From assembly GCF_964340395.1 (NCBI RefSeq), contig NC_135553.1, positions 7,264,001-7,285,000 on the forward strand: a stretch of DNA of 21,000 nucleotides. The letters run 5' to 3'. The DNA comes from Glandiceps talaboti (Eukaryota; Hemichordata; Enteropneusta; Spengelidae). Positions within the stretch are counted from its first letter, which is position 1; each line of letters opens with the position of its first letter. Shown piece by piece: positions 1 to 9,600 of the stretch. A program made the translations under genes and the position numbers. The notes under the pieces are model-generated. The model made no database searches and was not told the DNA's origin. It was given only the letters and a program-made list of their open reading frames with translations.

Positions 1-901
1 ACCAAGACACTGCTGTCACTCACTTGTGTAATCTACCATGTCCATATCTATCAACATTAGTTTTAATTTTTAGGGTTTTTTAAAAGGTTTTTAAAATATT
101 TTTTTTTTTTTAAATTTGTATCTACCTTACTTTGGCCCAAAAAAAAGTGTTTCTGGTCAGTGCATGCATCACTTTTTTTGTGTTTGTCCAGCCCATACAG
201 TCTGCAGATCCATGGGTAAACACAAAAATAACCCTCCCTACTTCAGACGTTCAGTGAAGACAACTGCTGAGCCAATCTTGAACAAGCAAATGACATTTGC
301 CCCACATACACTCTTGCTCTAAAGTACTGAATAAAAAGAACAGTAACTGTCATAAATAGTAGACTGAGTTTGTTGAGAATTAAAAAAAAAAAAATCGCAT
401 CGTCACACTATTTTAAACAAACTGTCCTGACCAGAAACAATTTTTTTCTCTTTTTTTGGCCGTATCTGGTAGCTTACATTCCATAGAAGTATTGACTCAA
501 AACTTATAACACTAAATCTTTGACTCGAATATTCACAAAAATACTTCTTATTTACACAATCCAGACTGGTGATACATTGATCATCAAACCATCAAAAACT
601 ACCATGATTACAATTATTGTTTGTCCAAAATTTAACACTTGTATTTAGGAAACAAACCATGCATAGAGGCAAAGTAAAAACAATAAGCACTAAGTTATGT
701 GTTAGTGGGATATTGATATCATGGCGAAGTTGTGCTGGATATTATGGTAATCAAGTTATCGACCAAATGAAAGTATGACCAAAATATTATATGCGGTGAT
801 TGTCTCTGTCTTCAAAAACCATACATCATACATGCCTTACACATGTTGTTAGCAAGAATATCTATCTCATACTTGAACAATGGGTTTGTTCGTATTTGCA
901 G
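1..901. other. AT-rich flank, probably intron of the upstream gene
   Basis: Homopolymer A and T runs near 93-115 and 381-393, scattered stops in all frames, no convincing exon. If the 902-997 exon is real, this would be its preceding intron. Confidence 0.4.
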
Positions 902-997
902 GAAACGCATACAATTTTGGAAAAAGCATGGGATGCAGAAGGCTCTCCATTCAAAGGTACACCATTTGATCCATCCAAGATGAACATCTCTACTTGA
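902..997 (+). CDS. Candidate terminal coding exon of an unidentified upstream gene
   Basis: A splice-acceptor-like sequence (TTGTTCGTATTTGCAG ending at 901) is followed by a 31-codon open stretch and TGA at 995-997. The reading ETHTILEKAWDAEGSPFK then GTPFDPSKMNIST is hydrophilic, of balanced composition, and looks like a protein C-terminus rather than translated noncoding DNA. I do not recognise the family. The earlier exons would lie left of the window or in 1-900, where none is convincing. The phase is assumed from the open frame. Possible poly(A) signals lie well downstream (AATAAA at 1372-1377, others near 1650 and 2686). Confidence 0.45.
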   Translation, partial: ETHTILEKAWDAEGSPFKGTPFDPSKMNIST

Positions 998-1944
998 TAG
1001 TGAAGTAACCATGGAAATCTATCGATAAAAGTGTTGATAATATAGCTGTGTACAGAAGTACTAAATTATCAGTATTTCTTACAACATAGCTGTATAAGTT
1101 ATCACTGACAATAACTCTTGGACAATACTAGAGTGACTGCCACCTCTTACTTGTGATAAAGTCTACTGTAAAGTGAAATGTCACAGAGAGGATCTTACCT
1201 TCAACTGACTGGTTCAGAAGTTATCTATTTAGGAGTTCAGGTTTTCCAGTGTTCTATTATGGAATTCTGATGTAGGGATTTTATATTCAAAAGAAACATA
1301 AATTATGGTAAACCTGGTGTAATAGTAAGTTAATACTACAGTCCTTAGTTTTTACTGAAAAGTAGATTGCAAATAAATCCTGACATTGTATCTCTTGTTG
1401 TTGACACAATTCTTGTTAATTTCCAAGCTCTCAGTCTGACGCAACACACTGCACTGCATAATCACATTGAGTTCTTCTTTGGGGCCACAAGCTTGACTAG
1501 TTCCTAAGAACAATTTTGTGGCCCTAGACAGAAATTTGTTTTGCAATTCTCTACATTATCTATTTTGTGGCTCATTTGACTTGTAAATTTTGATATTTTG
1601 TACATTTGCAGAGAAGTATAGAGTATTTTGTAAGCCTATAATTTCTGCGCAATAAAAGTCATTTTTATTATTAATTATGTTTTTGTCATACATGGAAGAG
1701 TCTGTTTTTGTTTCTTTAACTATTGTTAATTTTTCATTCAAATATTCACTTCAAGGAAAGTAAAGTTCACTGTATTACCATGTAGCGGCATTAGAGTTTA
1801 GTAAATAAGACATCTGTTTCAGTTATGGGCAAAGTTAGAAACTAGATGTCAAACTAATATTGATCAATTCTTCCAAGATCCTTTGTTAGCTTTAATCATC
1901 AGGGGTTTATTTTTGTAATTTATCAAATATGTAATATATTTGCT

Positions 1945-2280
1945 TTATGGCTACACAAACTGGTGGTAATATTACCTTGTGGTCATACAAAATAATTATG
2001 CCATTGCATTTTAGACACAAAATAATAATGTCATTGCATTTTAGACACAAAATAATGATGTCATTGCATTTTGGTCACATAAAATAATGATGCCAATGCA
2101 TTGTGAGTACACAAACTGATGGTACAAGTAATTTGACATTTGTGGTCACACAAAATGATGAAAATAAATATCACTGCAAATTGTACAACACAAAATATAG
2201 TGATGACATTGCTTTAACCTCACACATTGATGATAACATCAGATTGTGGCTACACAAACTGATGATGTCATTTCATCTTC
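1945..2280. repeat. Degenerate minisatellite, about 30-31 bp unit
   Basis: The core ATTGCATT recurs at about 30-bp spacing near 2003, 2033, 2063 and 2094. Each is preceded by an ACACAAAATAATGATG-like stretch. More diverged copies (GGCTACACAAACTG, GGTCACACAAAATGATG) extend the array to about 1945 on the left and 2280 on the right. Confidence 0.8.
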
Positions 2281-3048
2281 CTAAGTCTTAATTTCTCAAA
2301 CTCGTGGCCACATAGATTTTCATGGAGTAAATGTCTTTACAAACCACCAACATACAGATCCTTCTTTTTGTACTTCTGTACATGTCAATGTTTGAAACCC
2401 AAATATATCCTAACAATGTCTTATCATCATCTGCAAAATAACCCACTTTAATATTGAAAACATATTTATGCAATTACATCACAGATCTTGAAAGGGACTC
2501 AGAAATTTAATTTTGAACTACATGTACATGAAAGAGAAAAATTAAAAAAATTGGGAAAAAAGTTTCACCCCTGTGTTATTGATATTGCCTGGAAAAAGTT
2601 ATTTTAGATATAATTTAAATTGTCATTATAGTTTTTTATACACATCATTTGCATATGTAAATAATTTGTTATGTTGAACTTTGCATAATAAATGATTTCT
2701 ACTAAATTGAATAAAGAATGCACAGTTCAGTTTTCTGCAATACTTGGTACATTACATCAACGTGCTCTGCTCTGGTCAGATTTGTTTTCGTGGCATTTAT
2801 AGAAGACCAGCTGTGCCCCTATACGACAGAACAAAATCATATATAGAATACAAACCATTGGTCACCCAACTTGCCTGTTAAGCTTTATATGCATGAATAC
2901 TATGACTAGTGGCTGTGACCCTTGAACCATTGTTTACGAGAACAGCATTAGCAAAATAATGAGCATTTTATTATTAACACAGTAATGCTATACATGTACC
3001 CAATTGTAGTACTTGTCTAATGATGATGACCCTAGACCGACATCAGCC

Positions 3049-3132
3049 ATTGGGGGCGCTCTCTAATCTCCCTTTCCCAAAACTGACAGATTAGCCGTTG
3101 TGGGCGCAGTCTAATCTCCCTTTCCCCAAACC
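3049..3132. repeat. Two-copy imperfect duplication
   Basis: TCTAATCTCCCTTTCCC with a preceding GGGCGC-type motif occurs twice, about 48-49 bp apart. The first copy starts with the GGGGGCGCTCT dispersed motif. Confidence 0.7.
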
Positions 3133-4218
3133 AAGTGCACGGACAGGTGACATTATTATAGTCTATGATGAACCCAGATCAGGTAGTAGTTTTCATATGA
3201 ATCTATTATGTGTTAACACTAACGACAATACATCATCATATCAACAGTCCATCTCGGATTGCGGTTCATCCTCAAGAACTAATAACTAAATACTTAGCTT
3301 GGCAGACCAATACAATGCAATTTGACTACTATTGAACTCCTGGTTGTGTATTACTAGTAAAACCTAGTACTGTTCAGGAGTCATCACTTGAAACCATCAT
3401 CAGGAGGTCACCCAGTTGTATGGTTTTGCAGCTTTCTGTCTTTCTCTTTGCCCGAAAAAAGGCTTTATAGATATGTTTTCCCATGATATTTTATATCAAT
3501 TCATTCGCATATGTATATATATCCATGGTCTGCTCACTACTACTCCTACTTCATCGTTTGGCGTCGATTGAGTTCATACAATTTGTTTCGGATTTGCTTC
3601 TGACCCTCTACATTTTTCTTTCCTCAATATTCACATCCATTCCATGTAACTCAAGTTTTCAATTAGTCCTCTGATACATTCACAAATCTCAATTCTTCCC
3701 AACTGAAATATGTAGGTCAACTGAAATTAGCGAAACATATATACAATCATTCAGAAAAATGTGAAAATAGAGCATGTGTGAAGTTGCTTTGTAGCAAAAA
3801 TATGTTACCAAGACAATTGATGTCAGTATCCCCTATACCTAATATTAATATACTGGATATTTTAGAATCAGAAAGTGTTATTTATAGGCATGTAGTGAAA
3901 CGTTTAGAGTGTGAGTACCCCTCTGTGTAATTGACTTATAAAACTAGTTGCCAGATTGTTTTGATGTTTGGTTGGGATAATTACTGGGGATTGTACTGAG
4001 TACATATTGAAGAGATCGTGTTTATATACGGTGATCCAATTCAATTTGTTCTGGTTCTGATTACCCAACCGACCCAAATTTTCAGTTCCGACATCCAAAT
4101 AAAAAGTATATTTATTTTCACCCACCCGTAATATTTTGTGGAACAGCAAGAATAAGCAAGAGTCTTGACTGTAGATGTCATCTACAGTCATGATGATGAC
4201 AATGACACTTGTTCATGA

Positions 4219-4274
4219 ACAGACAGACAGACAGACAAACAAACAAACAAACGGACAATAAGTAAATAGATAGA

Positions 4275-4333
<59 letters not shown>

Positions 4334-4334
4334 A
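4219..4334. repeat. Compound microsatellite (GACA)n-(AACA)n-(TAAA)n
   Basis: GACA repeats pass into AACA repeats, then GATA/TAAA, then a long (AAAT) run. Open frames across it on the minus strand (FIYL periodic peptides) are artefacts of the repeat. Confidence 0.95.
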
Positions 4335-4860
4335 ACTGACAAACATCAACAGCAGAGTAACTACAATCAGCACATGTATATTAACGGCGCGATGTTTCTC
4401 TACACGAATGTCTGCTATACTATTTCTGCTATATGTCGCGTACAAGTGACCATTTAAAAAGGAAAACAAATATAGTAATTCTTGTAGTCGAGAAACGTTA
4501 TGCTGGTGATGTTTGCAGTATTTACTTATTTTGGTTGTTTCCGTAAACATCACTAGCTGAGCCTGAGCATACCATCATAACTACAGACAAAAAAAACTTG
4601 TCTGCAATATTAGACCCCTCTAGTCGGTACACGGGCTGAGTAAAATGCAGATATGATATACAGCGCCCTCATCAGCTACATCGAGAGAATTTAATGATGC
4701 CTATGATGATTAATGCTTGTACAAGAATGAGTCATCGACAGTCACACTGTTATGAATGAACTGTCGAGTAAGCATGGACATGAAACAGATTCGCACATTT
4801 TCTTATGCTCCAAAATATTCGAAATAATCTTAAGACCGGGTTTTAATTTCCTAGATCCTG

Positions 4861-5293
4861 ATTATTACGTCACATCCGGTGGGGACACCCTTCGCTGACT
4901 CATTCTGATCCCGGAAGAAAAAAGTGTAAGGGCAGGGTTGGTTGCAATGGTGTGCGGCCGTACTGTCCTGCCACCGGTATCGTGAAAAGACAAGCCGATC
5001 CAACTTTCGTGAACATTTCTATTTTATATACACCCTCCTGAAAGATCTTTGGGTACATAAGCGAGTTGTGTCACGTCGTTTAAAGTTTGTGTGACTCAGA
5101 CGAGACGGGGTCATTCTAACTTCCAAAGAAGGTGTGAGTAATTCGTGGATAGGATAGTGAGTCGGTAGAGATTCGGTTTTCCCCCGTTGCTGTCGTGAAC
5201 TGAAAGGTTCATGCCTGCTGAGGACAGCGGGTTTTGTGCTTCCATCAGCAGAACTGACAATACCGGCTGTGAAGGGACATTGTCGAAGACGAG
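4861..5293 (+). promoter_or_regulatory. Probable MAP2K6 promoter and 5' UTR (CpG-retaining block)
   Basis: About 27 CpG dinucleotides fall between 4861 and 5320, while neighbouring kilobases hold only a handful each. This marks a likely unmethylated promoter. It ends directly at the MAP2K6 start codon. Motifs seen: CRE-like TTACGTCA 4865-4872, AP-1 TGACTCA at 4896-4902 and 5092-5098, ETS-type CCGGAAG 4911-4917, and a TATA-like TTTTATATAC near 5022-5031. The transcription start is not determinable from sequence alone. Confidence 0.6.
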
Positions 5294-5312
5294 ATGTCAG
5301 CCGGGAGACACG
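5211..5312 (+). promoter_or_regulatory. Upstream ORF overlapping the MAP2K6 start codon
   Basis: An ATG at 5211 in another frame reads 34 codons to the exon 1 end without a stop. Across the exon 1-2 and 2-3 junctions it would continue into exon 3 and stop at a TAG there, so it overlaps the true start. Its context is poor (T at -3, C at +4), whereas the MAP2K6 ATG has G at -3, so leaky scanning is plausible. It matters only if transcription starts upstream of 5211. Confidence 0.4.
5294..5312 (+). CDS. MAP2K6: MAP2K6 coding exon 1 (start codon, residues 1-6 plus one base)
   Basis: ATG followed by codons for SAGRH and one base, then donor GTAACG. The start is chosen because the exon ends in phase 1, exactly what exon 2 needs (G plus GA gives Gly7). 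An in-frame TGA at 5270-5272 closes the frame upstream. The ATG has G at -3, and the resulting N-terminus has the same length as human MKK6. The donor is weaker than the GTAAGT used elsewhere in the gene. A different 5' exon cannot be excluded without cDNA. Confidence 0.82.
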
Positions 5313-6615
5313 GTAACGTTGTATTTGTATTTGTATGCAAACAATTTTGACCACAATTACAAACGCATAGTGTATTGTATTCTATCAAGGGACCAGTGCG
5401 TACTATACAGACGCCCATCGCCCATATGGATGCGAATAGCAACATTTTAATAATTTATGGACAGCAACTTTATATGGTGGATTCAAACTAAGATTGAGAA
5501 AATACCGGCGTTATTTTGTTGTGTGACCCAACCCACCAGTCCGTCACGTACACCCTGTCACTCCCTGACGAAACTATAGTCTATAAGTTTATAAGCATGG
5601 ATAGATACATCCATGCTAATATTGGATATTTTGTCGTTCAGATCCGAAGTTAGCACAGAGCACAAAAGCTAAAAATGTGTCATTATCACCATGTGTTGCT
5701 CTTTGTAGTAACATTGAAAATTATTGAGAAATATTTGTGAGAGTACAGTCACCATAAAAATAAGCACTGTGAGGGAGGGAACGGTACATGATGAAACTGT
5801 AAATGTATTACTGAGCATTATACATGTAGTATTGCCCCATAAATGCACATATAATGTACATGTACACAAGGAGAGGGGTTGGGGTGGGGGGGAGGCTGGT
5901 GGGGGAGATGACTGTGGATGTACATAGTAGTTGTCAAATATCTAAAATTCCAAATAGTTTACAAGGAATGTCATATATAGTTCAGACTTACAAATGTATT
6001 TAGCTATGTTGAACAGGTACATTGCATATGTCATAAGGTCATTGGGTAGGGGTTTGGGGTGGGGGAGGTATTCACACAAATTGAGAGCTTGTACAAATGT
6101 TGGCATATCTAGCAGATATGTAGCCATGTGTTTATGCATATTCTAGTACACCACACTTATTTACTTTAAAGTGTCTGGTTTTTTGTTTGAAGGTGATCCA
6201 TACACAACCCTGTCCTAGTTACATGTTAAGAGTCAGAGCTCTCCCAATCTGTATAGAGTATTACATGTTCTACCCCCATATTTTTTTGGAAAGACTGGTT
6301 AATGTTCATGATAATGTGTTTTGTGTGATGCACCCCCCCCCCCCAGCATTATCATTATTATTTGGTGAGAACATTTATATATAGATTAAATGTGGCTGTA
6401 CTTTTACAAAATCATTATCCTTTGATGATACTGTACAGGATCATTATGATGATGAAGATGATGATTGTTTTTTGTCATCTTCATCTCCATTGTCATGGTG
6501 ATGACAGTATCGCTATTATAAAACTATCCTACAATGCTCAGAAAGAAAGATACATGTAGCTGGTTTCCTAAACTTGATCTAACTAAAAAATAATGTTTTT
6601 TATATTAATTTTCAA

Positions 6616-6655
<40 letters not shown>

Positions 6656-9600
6656 AGTAATAATATTTATCATCTTAAATTTTTAATATAGGAAAGCAGT
6701 AATCCTTCAAAAACTTCATTGTAATAATTTTTGATGAAATTAATTATGCTTGAATCCACAGACAAGAATTTCCTTGTTTGTATTAAATCCTGTATGCATT
6801 GAATTGAACCCTGGGCTATTGTTCCCCTAGTCTGTAAGGTACGCCATGATGGGGTGCCCTCACACATCGGTCTACCCCTTCCATGTGTGAGAGGAGGCAG
6901 ATGAGGGCAGAACATTATGACATATCTTACAGTCTATTGTTTCCCAAATTACATTTGTATAATTCATATCTAAGAAACGATGCTAGCTACATCACATTTG
7001 TCTAAAGTACTACCTTAGTTCCCTTGAGTTGTTTTTTTTATCAAGGGTCCTGCCAAAATTATTGAATGTTTACCAGTCTGTCAGTAGTTTCATCACATCT
7101 TCCTCTTTCATTTTGATTTTGTTCTCTGAAACATCCAACGAAACAGAAATGTTGAAAAAAACAATTAGAGATATATACATGTGTTGTTGAAATTCAAATG
7201 GTATTTTTTTTAGGGCAAGTACTTGATAAACTAGATAAATAAATTGCTTAATATGGCATTTGGGTAGAGTTCCCTTCCAAAAATAATCTATGCATGCATT
7301 AAAAGTGTCTAAAAATGTACCAGATTTCACCTCTAAGTTGCCAGGGTGTGAAAGACTAGGAAAACAGGAAATACATGTAGTGCTCACAATGTGATAATAT
7401 CATATAATGTTTGTATTACACAATGTGTATACTTAGGTATAGGATCATAATACATGTATCCAGTAACAAGAACATGTGACTGTATGAAACTATTAATGAG
7501 AATTGAGATAAAAGCTATTAAATGATTAAGACAACCATGTAAAATTTATAGTATATTTGTAGTGGACATGCAGACCAGTCTTAGTCACAGAAACCTTAAC
7601 TTACGCATTGTACTTTAGTACAGATTTCTTTTTTCTGGATTATCTGCTGTCACCAACCCACACCCACCCACCCCATCCATGATCCCACCCATATCCACAC
7701 CCCACCTTAACCATCCAACTATTTTGACCACCACCAAATATTCTCCATTTCACAGTTTCCTACTAACATTGAGACTGTAAGTTACATGAATACATACATG
7801 TAGTATTACAGTTTTAAATTACTAGCCTGTTTGTACATGTGTATAAATGTTATGGATCATTTATGATATATTTTAATATGGTTGTTAAAATAAACATATA
7901 GTGTACTAAGGTCCATAAATGGCCTTTAAAAGTAGTCAGCAGCATCCATATTAAATAACATTCATAATTGAATATACTAGTCATAAATATTGTAACCAAG
8001 GAAAATTAGTGAGATTTGTGTTGTTGTTATGAAGCTGTCAGTGATCCCTTCATTATAGTATATACACTTGAATCTGAACAAAGTAAATTTGAGATGCATG
8101 TACGTATTCAGAATTACTCAACTGGTAACATTCTTACAATGTACATGTGTACCAAAGGCCTAAAGAGCATATCATCAATTTTGCTGTCTCCAAAATACAC
8201 TCTGTAATCCAACTCATTTTAAAGGGGCACAGGCTAAGTGTATTCAATTTTGGGCATAATTTTTGTTGCATATAATTTTTTAAAAAGTACTCGCTGTATT
8301 CTTCTTAATGAAGCATACATCACTTGCAAGTGACTGAACTCACAAATCCGGTATATTGTACGTATAACAAATTGTTTAGCCAATCCCTAGTATGCAGTCA
8401 ACTGTGCTAACAAATTAAAATCATTTTTGTGAGATGAGAACTAAATTGGTTCAGCTCCCCACCACCACCACCACCCCCAAACTAAAGAATTTTTTTTAAT
8501 CCAGAAGATGTGTATACCGGTATATATATTTAATATGAAATATAAATATATGTAATGTAAATATATATATACATGTACTGAGCATAAAGCAAATTGTTTT
8601 TATTACAGGAAGGAGGAAACCTCCAAAACTACCGGGATTTAAAGTTGACAGGGCAGAAAGTCCAAAGTAAGTACATGTAGAAGTAGTGAGTCTTTATATT
8701 CAATGACAATGTGATTTTGATCTCATATACGTTGTACATGTAGAGGCAGACTGAATGGTTGTGTTCAGTGTCTAACATAGGTTTTTTATGTTTACACTTG
8801 CATTGTCTATCACATTCCAAATAAGGAAATATTTAAGTGTTGACCAAGTACTGACCCAGCTGCAAAGGTAACAGAATGTATAAATCTATGAAAAATTAGA
8901 CTTCAAAGATTTCAAATAATGCAAATTTAGCCTTTACTGTCAGATATTAATCAGATTTATTGTGCTCATAGATATTACATGTTCATTTCATTTTTTGGGG
9001 GCAAAAGATATAATACATGCACTTATCACATGTATGCAAAGGTACAAATGTAACAGTAGTGAACCTGTTACAATGTGCACACAGTACTATTGAATACTCT
9101 AATTTTTGCAGCAGTACAAGTTCACAGGAAAGCGTTCCAGTTTCCACCTATTCGGCTTTGATATAAAATATAAAATTATGGTAAAAAGTACATGAATTTA
9201 TGTTTAGTTTTCATTTATTGGAAAAGAGACACTTGTAAAATTTTCAAGATAAATGCCAAAGTTAAGTATTTGGCTTAGTGGTGGAATGTCAGTTATTTAA
9301 CTTGGTTGGTTGGCTGTCTGAATTTTTATTTTATCGTCTACACTACACATAGCTCTAAGTCAAGTGCTACTACTGTTCAGATAGTTTCTATACTTCTAAA
9401 GGCAGTCCAGTGTTTTTGCTACAAGGTGTGTGAACCCCAGTAACAGAAAGTGGGGAATCTGGTAAAACTGGCATAGTTTCCAAGACATTATACCATAATT
9501 TTGGTGGGGAGTTTTGGTGGGGAACTTCAGTAAAATGATTTGGGAACTTAGGTTGATTTTATCGCCCATAATAAAAATGCTGCAGTCACCCTGGTAAATA

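Larger units (their letters stand above)
998..4860. other. Intergenic region between the upstream exon and MAP2K6
   Basis: AT-rich sequence without convincing coding potential. It holds a degenerate 30-bp minisatellite (about 1945-2280), a two-copy 49-bp duplication (about 3049-3132), compound tetranucleotide repeats (4219-4334), several AATAAA hexamers (1372, about 2686, about 2710) that could end the upstream transcript, and two copies of the GGGCGCT-type dispersed motif (3052, 4657). Confidence 0.5.
5313..8608 (+). other. MAP2K6 intron 1 (3.3 kb)
   Basis: Donor GTAACG, acceptor TTATTACAG. Contents: G-quadruplex motifs (5875-5892, 6044-6065 on +; 7657-7674 on -), a hairpin near 6427-6511, an AAT microsatellite, a 12-C run (6333-6344), a CCA-rich stretch (8456-8479) and many TACATGTA palindromes. 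No other exon seen. Confidence 0.8.

Noticed and set aside
2103-2291. 62-codon frame with many Asp/Asn residues
   Set aside because: Lies inside the degenerate 30-bp minisatellite and is explained by it.
4188-4553. 121-codon minus-strand frame resembling a membrane protein (FIYL repeats)
   Set aside because: The hydrophobic periodicity comes entirely from the TAAA microsatellite.
5211-5450. 79-codon frame as a separate small gene
   Set aside because: It runs through the exon 1 donor into intron 1; kept only as a possible upstream ORF in the spliced mRNA.
6670-6915. Minus-strand 81-codon frame, and a tRNA-derived SINE suggested by a GGTTCAATTC B-box-like stretch
   Set aside because: No convincing A-box at the right distance, no foldable T-arm, and no recognisable protein similarity. 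A short CTCACACAT/ATGTGTGAG inverted repeat (6859-6891) is present but not enough to call an element.
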